From the NCBI GenBank assembly GCA_019359515.1, contig JAHHHC010000049.1, positions 1 to 46,756 on the forward strand: a stretch of DNA of 46,756 bases, read 5' to 3'. The DNA is from Desmonostoc vinosum HA7617-LM4 (GTDB lineage Bacteria > Cyanobacteriota > Cyanobacteriia > Cyanobacteriales > Nostocaceae). The notes under the pieces are model-generated. The model had not been told where the DNA came from. It was given only the letters and a program-made list of their open reading frames with translations, and ran no database searches. A program made the position numbers and the translations under genes. Shown one piece after another: positions 9,889 to 18,806 of the stretch; position 1 is the first letter of the stretch; every line of letters begins with the position of its first letter.

Positions 9889-10932
9889 TTACTCAAGCTC
9901 AGTTTCGCAGAAGGCTTTGAGTAAATCAATACAATTAGCGATCGCTCCTAAATGAGCAATTTCGTAGCCATGGGTATTTTGTGTGGGAAATGCCAAACAG
10001 GCAGCACGGGCAACATGTCCAAACTTCATAGCGATTGAAGCATCGCTCCCAAACCCACTTAATGTTGTTAACTGCACTGACATATCTAACTGCTTAGCAC
10101 AGTAGCGCAGTTGACCATTCAACGTTTCATCATAAATACCATAGGCATCTTGAGCAAGAATTACCGGATTTTTCCCGTCTTCAATTGGGTATTCGCTCGA
10201 TAGCGGACAAATTTCCAATGCAATTAAAGCATCCAAACGCTGATTTTGGGTAAAAAATAGCGCTCCAATTGCTCCCACTTCTTCTTTTGCCGATGCAACC
10301 AAATATACATCAACTACTGGCTGTTTGACTATTTCAGCCAAGGCTAACAAAATCGCTACAGAGGCTTTATTGTCCAGAGTGTAACTAGCGATATGATCTT
10401 TCAACCTAATAGGCTGTTTGCGATGCTTGCCAATCACCATCCTACTGCCTGGCCTAACGCCTGCTGCTTCTAGTTCGGCAGTAGTGAGTTTTGTTTCAAT
10501 CCAGGCATTTTCCCATTTGAGAGCAGTATCTTCCTGCTGGGCTTTTTGAGGAGATTCATGGGAAACATGGCGAGAACCAAAGCTGAGAATCCCACTGATA
10601 GTTTGGTGATCTCCAAGTAAATCTACAACTCCTTCACCGTAAACCCATGGGTAAGAACCACCAAGCCTACGAACTTCGACACGGCCATCATCACCGAGAC
10701 TTTTGACAATTGCACCAATTTCATCTTTATGGGCAGTAATCGCAATTGCTCTATCTGAATATTTACCAGGGATTTTCGCAATTATATTATCGGCGCGATC
10801 GCCCCACACCTCAACACCCAAAGCTGCAAATCGCTGCATCAACAACTGATTAACTTCAGCTTCTGCCCCACTAGGAGAATGGTGCATGACCAATTCTGCA
10901 ATTATTTGAAATAGGCGATCGTAATTCCACAT
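9889..10932 (-). CDS. M42 family metallopeptidase (glutamyl aminopeptidase/FrvX type)
   Basis: A 347-residue cocatalytic metallo-aminopeptidase-like protein. Candidate ligands and catalytic residues appear in family order: His68 and Asp70 (TAHKDEIG), Asp187 (TLDNKAS, bridging ligand), Glu217-Glu218 (AKEEVG, catalytic base and ligand), Glu240 (ALEI) and His321 (NTHGYE). The M42 family forms large dodecameric cytosolic peptidases that trim peptides from the proteasome or other proteases; some members were once misannotated as cellulases. Substrate preference cannot be told. The gene stands alone between tRNA-Thr and the SLH lipoprotein gene, and its start ATG is preceded by an AT-rich gap. Confidence 0.9.
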   Translation of the reverse strand: MWNYDRLFQIIAELVMHHSPSGAEAEVNQLLMQRFAALGVEVWGDRADNIIAKIPGKYSDRAIAITAHKDEIGAIVKSLGDDGRVEVRRLGGSYPWVYGEGVVDLLGDHQTISGILSFGSRHVSHESPQKAQQEDTALKWENAWIETKLTTAELEAAGVRPGSRMVIGKHRKQPIRLKDHIASYTLDNKASVAILLALAEIVKQPVVDVYLVASAKEEVGAIGALFFTQNQRLDALIALEICPLSSEYPIEDGKNPVILAQDAYGIYDETLNGQLRYCAKQLDMSVQLTTLSGFGSDASIAMKFGHVARAACLAFPTQNTHGYEIAHLGAIANCIDLLKAFCETELE

Positions 10933-10987
10933 TAGTATCTTAAATTAACCAAATCTCTGACCTTAAATATCTAAGTACACAACTGAA

Positions 10988-11099
10988 ATCACTGTATTCC
11001 CTACTGTTCCCTGTTCCCTTTAACTTCAAAATCACTGTATTCCCCACTCTTCCCTACTCCCTACTCCCCACTCCCTACTCCCTTCCCTTTAACTTCAAA
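10988..11099. repeat. Tandem duplication with heptamer expansion at the end of the SLH lipoprotein gene
   Basis: The segment starting ATCACTGTATTCCC and ending CCCTTTAACTTCAAA occurs twice head to tail (10988-11030 and 11031-11099). The second copy is longer because it carries extra CCCTACT/CCCCACT units. The stop codon and last few residues of the minus-strand lipoprotein gene lie inside the second copy. Confidence 0.75.
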
Positions 11100-12472
11100 G
11101 CCTCAGCAGCCGATATCCCCTCACCCTGAGTGCCAAAATACCACAAAGCCGCCACTGCCTCAGCACGAGTTACTGGTTTTTTGGGTTGAAACAGTGTCGT
11201 ATAGCCAAACACCCGCCGAATATTTGACTGTTCAGCATTTTGAAAATCAGCTAATACTGCTTTCAAAGCTTTGGGGTCAATTTTTCCTAAATCTTGAAAA
11301 CCCCAGGTTTGTTTCACTGCATCTAAATTAGCTGAAGGTAACGCTTGACGGGTATCTAGAGGTAATTTCCACAGTAGCAACTGCTCTCGCGTTAAGGGTG
11401 CATCAGGACGAAATAAAACTGCTGTAGAATCCCCAGATAAAGGGCTGGGAATTAACCCAGCTTCCGCTAATCCCTGAATCGCTGGGAAATCGGGGTCTTT
11501 TGACGATACATCACTAAAAGCTGATTGTGTGCTTGCCGATGCTAAGCGAATCTGCTTAGCTGGGTTATTGGCGTGCATAGCATTGTTAGCAGCAACCAAC
11601 CAACGCGCATATTCTCTACGAGTGATGATTTTACTCGGTTCAAATTGATTAATTGTGGTGGTATTAGTCTTAGTTGTTTTTGCTTGTGGGGATAAAACAC
11701 CCAATGCTGCCAAATCTTGGATATATTTGCGCCATTCTTGCGGTGCTTGATTCAAATCATTGAATTCCTGAGATTCTGGCTTAGCTTGGCTATTAGATGT
11801 ATTTCCTGGCTGTGCTGCCAAGTTTGCACTTAGCACAGGGCCAATAAACTGTGGATCTCCTGGTTGCGGAACTTCGCTAGTAGTCTGAGCGCTAGTAGTT
11901 TGGCTAGGACTTGCAGTTGGGGTAGGTTGTGCGGTTGTCGTGGAGTTGGGTATATACTCAATCAATAATTGCGTAGCTGTTTGGGGTTGATTAGCTAAAG
12001 CGTTGGTAACTGATTGTGGCTGAATCGAAACCCTTATCAATAAATTATTGCGACGTGCTTCAAAAACACCTCCCCCGTCTTCTGGAGGTTGCTGCAAAAC
12101 CTGCCAGTTGTTTGTTTGAAACTGGTTTTTATAAAAGCTAGAAATAAAATTGCTGGGATCAGAACTTAACCAACGTGTTGATACTTTGTTTTCTGAACCA
12201 CTAGCTGGTGTGATTTCCTGTAGTTTAGCACCAGGATACAGAGGTATATCTTGAGGAAAATCAGTTGGTAACTGCACTACTGATTCATTCTGCTGTACTT
12301 GCGTTTGTTGATTTGAAGATTCTCCCAGAGCAACAGGATTATTTTGCAGTTGCGGATCTGCTGCTAGAGACTGCTCAAGGTTCTTAGCAACTGGACTGTT
12401 AGCACAGGCTGTTAACGATGTCAGTAAAACAGCCAAACTCACAAAGGCGGCTGGACGTTTACAGGGAAGCAC
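11075..12472 (-). CDS. SLH-domain lipoprotein
   Basis: A 465-residue probable lipoprotein. The N-terminus has a hydrophobic stretch ending in lipobox LTAC (20-23), so Cys23 would be acylated. Residues about 75-175 form a globular domain (DIPLYPGAKL, FYKNQFQTNNWQVLQQP). A Thr/Ser/Gln/Pro-rich linker follows to about 240, then degenerate SLH modules (REYARWLVAANNAM, FSDVSSKDPDFPAIQGLAEAGL, PVTRAEAVAALWY). It probably sits in the outer or plasma membrane facing the periplasm and touches the cell wall. The last residues (about KGRE) are written by a simple repeat, so the natural C-terminus may have been altered. The divergent neighbour is the padR gene, about 90 bases away from its promoter. Confidence 0.85.
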   Translation of the reverse strand: MLPCKRPAAFVSLAVLLTSLTACANSPVAKNLEQSLAADPQLQNNPVALGESSNQQTQVQQNESVVQLPTDFPQDIPLYPGAKLQEITPASGSENKVSTRWLSSDPSNFISSFYKNQFQTNNWQVLQQPPEDGGGVFEARRNNLLIRVSIQPQSVTNALANQPQTATQLLIEYIPNSTTTAQPTPTASPSQTTSAQTTSEVPQPGDPQFIGPVLSANLAAQPGNTSNSQAKPESQEFNDLNQAPQEWRKYIQDLAALGVLSPQAKTTKTNTTTINQFEPSKIITRREYARWLVAANNAMHANNPAKQIRLASASTQSAFSDVSSKDPDFPAIQGLAEAGLIPSPLSGDSTAVLFRPDAPLTREQLLLWKLPLDTRQALPSANLDAVKQTWGFQDLGKIDPKALKAVLADFQNAEQSNIRRVFGYTTLFQPKKPVTRAEAVAALWYFGTQGEGISAAEALKLKGRE

Positions 12473-12563
12473 AGGAAATCACAAATCAAGTTTCAATTCC
12501 TACCCTAGCGCAGACTGCCAAAAGCTGCTTGTTTGCGGGTGAGTCAGTATTTAGAATTTGTGT

Positions 12564-12592
12564 TTGACAAATACGATATATCGCGATATATT
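12564..12592 (+). promoter_or_regulatory. Consensus-type sigma-70 promoter of the padR gene
   Basis: TTGACA at 12564-12569, a 17-base spacer, and TATATT at 12587-12592. Spacing is ideal and the match to the housekeeping consensus is high. Transcription would start near 12599, giving a leader of about 49 bases. Confidence 0.8.
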
Positions 12593-12621
12593 ATATTTAA
12601 CGATAAAGATATATCGCGATA
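12576..12621 (+). promoter_or_regulatory. Twin palindromic operator (TATCGCGATA) over the padR promoter
   Basis: A 16-base perfect palindrome, ATATATCGCGATATAT at 12576-12591, fills the promoter spacer and overlaps the -10 box. A second copy with the perfect core TATCGCGATA at 12612-12621 lies in the leader. The centres are 33 bases apart, close to three helical turns. This layout suits repression by a dimeric winged-helix protein, most simply autoregulation by the PadR product encoded directly downstream. Confidence 0.75.
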
Positions 12622-12647
12622 CGTCAAATAAACACAAGGAATTACAT

Positions 12648-13226
12648 ATGTTTAGACAATTTCATCCACATTTTCCTGTACCAGCCCATGCTGGAGAAGG
12701 ATTTGGCAATCAATTTTTCATGAGTGGGCGACATGGACACAGAGGTTCATCGAGTGGTGGCTGGGGAGATGAGCCTCGCACCCGTCGCGGTGACATCAAA
12801 TTTATGCTGCTTGGGCTTCTATCTGAGCGGGCCCAGCATGGTTATGAATTGATTAAAGAGCTAGAAACCCGTCGAGGAGGCTTTCGCCGCCTTAGCCCAG
12901 GCTCTGTCTATCCAACGCTTCAGATGTTGGAAGAAGGCGGTTATTTGACTAGTGAGCAAGTCGATGATAAGCGTGTCTACACGATTACAGAGAGTGGTAG
13001 ACAATTATTGCGCGATCGCAACCAGCAGGCTGATTTAAGAAACACTTACAACAGTTTTAAGGAAAACAAGCCTTCGGAATTGATTGAGTTGCGGCGTACC
13101 TTAACAGAGTTAAATGATGCTGTTACACAAATTGCTCGCAGTGGCAATTTAGAGCAAGCAAATCGAGTACGCGAGCTGCTTGTTCAGGTAAAGCGTGAAA
13201 TTTACAAGTTTCTTGCCGAGCAGTAA
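12648..13226 (+). CDS. PadR family transcriptional regulator
   Basis: A 192-residue regulator. The winged helix spans about 47-121 (IKFMLLGLLSERAQHGYELI, SPGSVYPTLQMLEEGGYL, then the wing DDKRVYTITESGRQLL). The C-terminal part (143-190) is a helical, coiled-coil-like dimerisation region as in short-form PadR proteins. The first 40 residues are rich in His, Gly, Phe and Ser (HPHFPVPAHAG, GRHGHRG), an extension that could bind metal, although that is an inference. The start at 12648 is preferred because AAGGAA lies 7 bases upstream; a longer in-frame start at 12558 would overlap the promoter. PadR proteins usually repress genes for detoxification, efflux or stress response. No such target lies next door except possibly the divergent SLH lipoprotein gene. 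Confidence 0.9.
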   Translation: MFRQFHPHFPVPAHAGEGFGNQFFMSGRHGHRGSSSGGWGDEPRTRRGDIKFMLLGLLSERAQHGYELIKELETRRGGFRRLSPGSVYPTLQMLEEGGYLTSEQVDDKRVYTITESGRQLLRDRNQQADLRNTYNSFKENKPSELIELRRTLTELNDAVTQIARSGNLEQANRVRELLVQVKREIYKFLAEQ

Positions 13227-14283
13227 GGTTGGTGTGGGTAGTTTACGAATTAAAATCAGAACCCAAGCAAGTCTATTGTTGTATCGTATTCTGTTAATAA
13301 AATGAGTAAACGGTAGCAAAAGCTACCGTAACGTCTTTGTTCTCCAGCGATTAGGTTTTGGTAATTCCCATGCTTGTATATAGAATTCCCTAAAATTCTG
13401 GCAAGCTAACATTTTTATGAAAAAAATAAATTTCTTACCTTGTGAGAGTGAGAAGCAAAATTTTAGAAAGTATTTGGCTAACGGTGGTAAGCTAAATAAG
13501 GTAATAGATAGAAAAATTCATGCCCCTCCGCTTCACTCCAGTGACAGATAACCCTGGGAACTCAGCGTAAGTATGAAGTTGTTGAGGCTAAAGTAATCGG
13601 CAAAGCACTCAGTATTGCAGCAATTGCGCTGAAATTTATCAATTGAGTTTCTGAGTAAAGGCTACTGATACTCTTGCTTTGAGTTTAGCAGTACTTATGC
13701 TGAGGAGTATATCTATATCAGCTTCAAAACTATAAGCCAAATTTGTTGTAGCCATCAAAATTGAAAACCCACAAAACGATCGCATGTTACAGGAGCAGTA
13801 GATAATTATATGAAAGTTCTTGTATCACAATTTGATGCGATCGCCTTTTGCTTCGATAAGTTATTGCTCAAGGTGGCAACCAAATTAGTTTACTGCCATC
13901 CTCACTGCTATGTCGTAGTATAAAAACTTTGATCATACCCCTGAGAAAAGATTTTTATTCTCGTCGGAAAACTCAAACTGATATTCAACAGCAAGGATGG
14001 TTTTAAGACAGTAACTTATGGGAAAATCCCATCACCAAGGATGAAAATACTTCTTCCCACGCCCTATATTTCCAACGGATACTTATGTAATAAAAAATAC
14101 AAACTTTTATAGAAATCCCTCTTTCCCCACTCCCCACTCCCCACTCCCTATTTTCAACTTAGGAGTATGAAAAATCTAAAATAGATATTAAATTGAGAAA
14201 AAGAACGACCATCGACAACTGTTAGTTAATCTTACTTTTTGTAAAGCGTCGCCGGGTTGTTACCAGTGCTGAAACACGATTAC
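13227..14283. other. 1-kb gap between padR and sasA, no confident gene
   Basis: The gap holds a hairpin at 13311-13328 (see terminator), a 44-codon open frame from 13418 without recognisable features, a nearby open stretch around 13570-13650 that may be a decayed coding fragment, three CCCCACT heptamers at 14125-14145 and isolated GCGATCGC-like sites. Stops are dense in all frames, and I see no intact gene. The last part must carry the sasA promoter. Confidence 0.5.
13311..13328 (+). terminator. Hairpin downstream of padR
   Basis: Perfect inverted repeat CGGTAGC-AAAA-GCTACCG, 85 bases after the padR stop. There is no real U tract after it (TAACGTCTTTG), so the terminator role is only likely. 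Confidence 0.45.
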
Positions 14284-15471
14284 ATGCCAGTTTCCCAGGA
14301 TCAGCCGATCTATTATGAGGCTCCACTCCAGCTGCTACTGTTTGTCGATGGACGCCCAAAGTCCCGACAACAGGTGCAACGATTACGTGCTTATTTAAAG
14401 GAATTGCAGGCTGAGTATAGTTTTGAACTTCAAATTATTGATGTTGGTCAACAACCCTACTTGGCGGAACACTTCAAGTTGATAGCAACGCCAGCTTTAA
14501 TCAAAATCCACCCAGAACCCCGGCAAATTTTAGCTGGGAGTAATATCATTGCCCAATTAAAAAACTGTTGGTCTCGCTGGCAAGCTTCTGGAGAAGCCTT
14601 TTCTAAATTACAGGAAGACTTACAAGAAAGTATCGACGAACACGGACGGGTAATATTACCCACATCCACAATCCCTTCAGTTGCTGTTTCTGCCGAACTG
14701 ATTCAACTCTCAGACGAAATTTTTCGCTTAAAACAGGAAAAAGAGAAACTCCAAGAACAACTCCAGTTTAAAGATCGAGTCATCGCTATGCTGGCGCACG
14801 ATCTCCGTAATCCCCTCACTGCGGCGGCGATCGCCATCGAAACTCTCCAATCTAACTACAATCAAGATACGGGTGAGTTTCAGCGCCTCAAACCAGCCAT
14901 GACAGCTCACTTACTCAAACAAGCCCGTAGCCAAGCTAGAATCATCGACCGCATGATAGCTGACCTTTTGCAAGTAGGTCGTGGTAGCGATACAGAGCTT
15001 CCTATTATACCACAAAAAGTAGAAATAGGTAAACTTTGTTTAGATGTACTCGAAGAATTACGCGATCGCTACATAGCCAAATCCCAGAAGGTAGAAACAG
15101 ATATCCCCAAAGACTTACCCACTGTGTATGCTGACCCAGAACGCATTCGTCAAGTATTAGTAAATCTTTTAGACAATGCCATAAAGTATACACCAAAAGA
15201 CGGTAAAATCAGCGTTGCTGGACTCCACCGAACAACCCAAAAAGTTCAATTTAGTATTGGTGATACTGGGCCTGGTATACCTGTGGAAAATCGCGATCGC
15301 ATCTTTGAGAACCACTTCCGTCTACAACGCGACGAAGGCACAGAAGGTTACGGTATTGGTCTTTGTTTATGCCAACGGATCATTCGCGCACATTACGGCC
15401 AAATTTGGGTAGACTCTGCTCCCTACGGCGGGGCATGGTTCCATTTTACATTGCCGGTTTATCCGTCTTAG
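14284..15471 (+). CDS. sasA: Circadian clock output histidine kinase SasA
   Basis: SasA senses the KaiC phosphorylation state and phosphorylates the response regulator RpaA, passing clock time to transcription. The N-terminal 100 residues are a KaiB-like thioredoxin fold ([20 protein letters not shown], then IATPALIKI), the diagnostic SasA sensor domain. A coiled region follows, then the kinase core: H-box AHDLRNPLT with His172 from this start, N-box [14 protein letters not shown]1 GDTGPGIP and G2 GYGIGL. The product has 395 residues, close to the 387 of Synechococcus SasA. The frame extends nine codons upstream to a TTG at 14257 and has a GTG at 14266; ATG at 14284 is taken as the simplest start. 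kaiABC is not in the window. It is convergent with a diguanylate cyclase gene. Confidence 0.93.
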   Translation: MPVSQDQPIYYEAPLQLLLFVDGRPKSRQQVQRLRAYLKELQAEYSFELQIIDVGQQPYLAEHFKLIATPALIKIHPEPRQILAGSNIIAQLKNCWSRWQASGEAFSKLQEDLQESIDEHGRVILPTSTIPSVAVSAELIQLSDEIFRLKQEKEKLQEQLQFKDRVIAMLAHDLRNPLTAAAIAIETLQSNYNQDTGEFQRLKPAMTAHLLKQARSQARIIDRMIADLLQVGRGSDTELPIIPQKVEIGKLCLDVLEELRDRYIAKSQKVETDIPKDLPTVYADPERIRQVLVNLLDNAIKYTPKDGKISVAGLHRTTQKVQFSIGDTGPGIPVENRDRIFENHFRLQRDEGTEGYGIGLCLCQRIIRAHYGQIWVDSAPYGGAWFHFTLPVYPS

Positions 15472-15537
15472 AGACGCGCTTTTGAAGCGTCTCTACATTC
15501 ATTGTCTGTCCCCTGTCTCCTGTTCCCTCTAAAAAAA

Positions 15538-16560
15538 CTACCTCCAAACAATTCGATTACGCCCCTTTGCTTTTGCTTGATAGAGTGCTTTATCTGCTCC
15601 TACAATCAAATCCGAAGGAGAAGATTCCCAAGTCGGAATGACAGTTGCCACTCCCATACTCAAAGTGACGTGCGGACTGACGCTAGACCCATCATGGGGA
15701 ATTTCTAGCTCTCTAACTCCAGCTTGTATCGCTCCTGCAACATGAATTGCACCAATCGCATGAGTGTAGGGCATAATCACAGCAAATTCTTCGCCACCGT
15801 AACGCGCTACTAAATCTTGATGTTTCTGGGCTTTACGGCTTAACACAGTACCCACCTTTTGTAAGCAAAGGTCTCCACCAGGATGACCATATTTATCATT
15901 ATAAAATTTGAAAAAGTCGATATCACATAAAATCAACGATAGTGGAGCTTCTTCTTGAGCTAAGTTAATCCACTGAGTGTTTAGATAATCATCAAAACGG
16001 CGACGGTTCGCCAATCCAGTTAGACCATCTACATTAGCCAGATGCTGTAAGGCTTGGTTTGCAGCTTCTAGCTGTTTATAAACTTGTGCTTGTTGTAATA
16101 GTCGTCGCAACCTCTGGCGCAATATTGCCCAATGAATTGGCTTAGTGACATAATCGGTAGCCCCTGCCTCAAAGGCGCGATCTACTGAATCTCTATCATC
16201 CAAACTTGTAACCATGAGTATGGGTGTACGCCCCCATAATTTAGAGATCATCGTATTGCCAAGGGCTGAGTCAGTATCAAGTGTTGCTAATGCTGATATT
16301 AAATTATTTCTAGCAATTTGGAGTAGTTGCTTACAGCAAGTAAAGCCATCCATTACAGGCATCACAGCATCTAGTAAAACTATGTCTGGCTTGACAGTTT
16401 CAAAAGCATCCAAACATTGCTTACCGTCACAAACCTCAACTACTCGATAACCATCTTGTTCCATAGCTTCACGCAATAACACTCGCGTGGTCTTGTCGTC
16501 ATCGGCCACCAGAATTACAGGGGGTTGCTTGGTAAGAGAGAATGGGCTTATGCCTGCCAT
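15538..16560 (-). CDS. Response regulator with GGDEF diguanylate cyclase domain
   Basis: A PleD-like, single-receiver protein of 340 residues that should make cyclic di-GMP. The receiver has acidic residues VADDDK (19-22), phosphoacceptor Asp64 (VLLDAVMPVMDG) and the conserved Lys140-Pro. About 20 residues more than usual (around 85-108) separate the phosphosite from the next strand. After a short coiled linker the GGDEF domain starts (DGLTGLANRRRFD) and carries an intact active site GGEEF at 255-259. The inhibitory I-site, normally RxxD five residues before GGDEF, reads KHQD (246-249), so product inhibition may be weakened. It stands alone on the minus strand, convergent with sasA; no partner kinase is obvious. 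Confidence 0.92.
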   Translation of the reverse strand: MAGISPFSLTKQPPVILVADDDKTTRVLLREAMEQDGYRVVEVCDGKQCLDAFETVKPDIVLLDAVMPVMDGFTCCKQLLQIARNNLISALATLDTDSALGNTMISKLWGRTPILMVTSLDDRDSVDRAFEAGATDYVTKPIHWAILRQRLRRLLQQAQVYKQLEAANQALQHLANVDGLTGLANRRRFDDYLNTQWINLAQEEAPLSLILCDIDFFKFYNDKYGHPGGDLCLQKVGTVLSRKAQKHQDLVARYGGEEFAVIMPYTHAIGAIHVAGAIQAGVRELEIPHDGSSVSPHVTLSMGVATVIPTWESSPSDLIVGADKALYQAKAKGRNRIVWR

Positions 16561-17353
16561 GAGTTGCGTTCCACAGAAAAAGAGAGTATCGGGTAGGAAA
16601 AAAACCTCACCTCCATAGTCAAATCACCTGTGATTGATATTTGTTTTTCGTAAGTGACTTGACGGAAGACATACAAACAAAATCAGGTAAAACATGTGTG
16701 ATATGTGAAAATGTTGTTAAGCTTATTTCAAGTTTGCATAAACAATGAGCAATAAAATGCACCGTGCGATCGCTCTCATGCTTTGGAAATAGCAACCAAC
16801 TTTTTTGTGACAAGAAACTGCTTGATTATTGTGAACTAAGCAAGCAGTACAGAATTATATTTCATAAATAATTAATATGTTCTAAAAATCGAAGGCAATT
16901 TTTACCTTTTTCCTGAAATACAGATAGTTATGGTAATAATTGTTATTTTTATACTTCCCCAGTGATCAAGTCAAATTGCAGTTTTATTTAAAACTTCAAA
17001 TGTACAACTTATTTTCTTGATTATTTAGTTAATTGGGAAAACTACAGAGGTAGATTAAAACAATTTCATATATGCATAAAAATTAGACAATATTTTTTAC
17101 TAGTAATACTCTGTTCATTCCTCATACGACTTAGTCATATTTATCAAATTTAAGAATAATTACTGAGTACTCATACAAAATTAAGCAAAAGCTTTTATTT
17201 TTGGTTTTTTCAAAAATACTTCTCTCAGTTATAATACCTAAAACTTGTAAAATTTTAATACATGTGTTGGTAAAAATTTTAGTTCTTTACTACCGCTTTC
17301 AAGCTAAAATAAACTACACAGCAAGATATTTTATAAAAGCTTACAACTTACGC
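16561..17353. other. AT-rich intergenic stretch, no gene seen
   Basis: About 790 bases, strongly AT-rich, with many stops in every frame and one isolated GCGATCGC near 16767. It carries the promoter region of the GGDEF gene (minus strand). I see no RNA gene or conserved motif here. Confidence 0.5.
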
Positions 17354-17496
17354 CTAATGTGAATTAACAGCTTTAATTTTGTAGGGTGCGTTATGGACGC
17401 AAGTCCTAACGCACCGCAGCTCTCGGACTACAAAGCTGGATTTAGGGTGAGGGCATTGACAAAATCATTCAAGTTTTAATATCTAACTCACATTAG
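17354..17496. mobile_element. MITE-like element with terminal inverted repeats
   Basis: A 143-base unit bounded by CTAATGTGA (17354-17362) and its exact complement TCACATTAG (17488-17496); the match continues imperfectly inward (ATTA against TAAC). Inside is an interrupted palindrome, GGTGCGTTA...TAACGCACC (17385-17415), a motif that is recurrent in cyanobacterial intergenic repeats. There is no coding capacity. I do not see a clear target duplication. It ends 32 bases before the crr7-like start codon, so it probably forms part of that gene's leader. Confidence 0.6.
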
Positions 17497-17528
17497 ATCA
17501 ACTTATTAAAAGTTACCAAATTTTTCTC

Positions 17529-17789
17529 ATGCCAGATCCATTAATGTATCAACAGGATAACTTTGTTGTTCTAGAAACAAACCAACCAGAACAATTTTTG
17601 ACAGCATTAGAGTTGTTAGAAAAGCTCAAAAAAACTCTTCAACAACTCAATGTTCATGACCTGCCACCTGACTTACAAAGGTTTGATACTGTAGCAGAAC
17701 AAGCCCAATATCTGCTTGATACTAGTTGTGAGTTAGATATTGGTATTGGAAAGTACTTGCAGTGGTATGCAGTTCGCTTAGAAAAGTGA
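17529..17789 (+). CDS. CRR7-like protein (chlororespiratory reduction 7 family)
   Basis: An 86-residue soluble protein with the run PLMYQQDNFVVLETNQPEQF at the start and a conserved end (CELDIGIGKYLQWYAVRLEK). From memory this fits the CRR7 family shared by cyanobacteria and chloroplasts. In plants CRR7 is needed for assembly of the NDH-1 (NAD(P)H dehydrogenase-like) complex that drives cyclic electron flow; the cyanobacterial role is presumed similar. No cofactor motif is visible. It is a single gene, convergent with the DUF2854 gene at a gap of 20 bases. Confidence 0.72.
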   Translation: MPDPLMYQQDNFVVLETNQPEQFLTALELLEKLKKTLQQLNVHDLPPDLQRFDTVAEQAQYLLDTSCELDIGIGKYLQWYAVRLEK

Positions 17790-17809
17790 ATGGAGAATGG
17801 AGCCAGTCC

Positions 17810-18379
17810 CTAGTCCCCAATCCCTGCTGACTCTTTTTGAGTAGTAATCAACGTCAGTTCAATTTTGCTTTCTTCTGGCTGTGTGATTTTAATCTCCACT
17901 CCGGGGCCAAAATAGCTGGTCATTTTTTCCTGTTTTTGCTGCCAGACATCAATTGGTATCAATGGCGAGTCAAATTCTAAAGTTAAGGCGTAGGCCCCGT
18001 TAGCTTCCGTTTCTCTTAAACCTGTAACTGTAGGCCGTTCGTTATCTGTTGGACTCAGACCCAGATAAGAGAGTGTCCCATCGAAATGAGCGTCTTGACC
18101 GTAGCAATATCGAGTAATGTCTTTGCGGATTTTATTTTGAGTCTGGGTTGCCTGCTGTTCTCGCAGTTTTAAAACTGGAGGTGTTGTAATTTGACTAAAA
18201 GGTATAGGCTTGAGTTCATTAGCTTTAAGCGCTAGTCCTCCCAACAATAGAGGAAAACCGTAAAAAAATCCGACAAGATTTAGTGTTGCATTATTATTAG
18301 CGTAGGCGATGAAGCCGACGATAGTTAATATGCTGCCGATGGTTAAACCGAGTGTTCCCAAAGAAATTTGGCGTAACAT
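17810..18379 (-). CDS. DUF2854 membrane protein
   Basis: A 189-residue protein with two closely spaced transmembrane helices at the N-terminus (LGTLGLTIGSILTIVGFIAY and LVGFFYGFPLLLGGLALKA) and a soluble C-terminal domain (about 75-185) that ends in beta-rich sequence. This matches DUF2854, restricted to cyanobacteria and plastid-bearing plants, function unknown. The ATG at 18379 (MLRQISLG) is preferred to an in-frame GTG at 18418, because the extra 13 codons fall in what looks like the end of a decayed insertion sequence. Confidence 0.78.
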   Translation of the reverse strand: MLRQISLGTLGLTIGSILTIVGFIAYANNNATLNLVGFFYGFPLLLGGLALKANELKPIPFSQITTPPVLKLREQQATQTQNKIRKDITRYCYGQDAHFDGTLSYLGLSPTDNERPTVTGLRETEANGAYALTLEFDSPLIPIDVWQQKQEKMTSYFGPGVEIKITQPEESKIELTLITTQKESAGIGD

Positions 18380-18426
18380 AATCTGAGGTTCGTTTGACAC
18401 TCTCCGGGCTAAAGCCACGGAAATTT

Positions 18427-18640
18427 TTAAGACATTTCAGCCTTAATATCCTGTTTACACAGGTTAAGCGGCTCAACACGTTTGCCACTAGGGCGTGCTG
18501 ATGTCTCCGTACATTTTTTGGGCGTAGACTTTCCCCCAGTCCGGGGGTAGGTTTTAAATCTTGTACTGATTAGTTCACTTTAACATGGCTGAGTCCTAAA
18601 GGACTTAATTAGTTTCGTGGGTTTAAGTCCCCCGGTTATA
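18427..18640 (-). pseudogene. Possible 3' remnant of an IS200/IS605-type tnpB
   Basis: On the minus strand an open stretch reads ...GGKSTPKKCTETSARPSGKR then VEPLNLCKQDIKAEMS and a stop at 18427, a pattern I associate with TnpB C-termini in Nostocales. Upstream (towards 18640) the sequence is stop-rich and contains the palindrome GTCCTTTAGGAC. Just after the stop comes a small hairpin, CCGTGGC-TTTA-GCCCGG, and GAGAGTGTCAA, resembling the right end of such elements, where the guide RNA scaffold would end. No catalytic residues remain. The call rests on remembered resemblance, not on alignment. Confidence 0.35.
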
Positions 18641-18806
18641 TACTGACAAAGCCAGCTTTTTGGCGTGGTAAAGTAGCGTGGTAAAATTAGAGCATTCCTC
18701 ATTATTTCGCTCGGATTACCGGGGATCAATTAGCCGAGAGGACACATTCATCCTGCTGCCTCGGCCTTTACTGATACCTTATTAAGAATACTATACAGCA
18801 TTACTA

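Noticed and set aside
12558-12647. Upstream in-frame extension of the padR gene
   Set aside because: It runs through the promoter and operators; the ATG at 12648 has a proper ribosome binding site.
16619-16813. 64-codon minus-strand frame upstream of the GGDEF gene
   Set aside because: AT-rich chance frame, no ribosome binding site or family resemblance.
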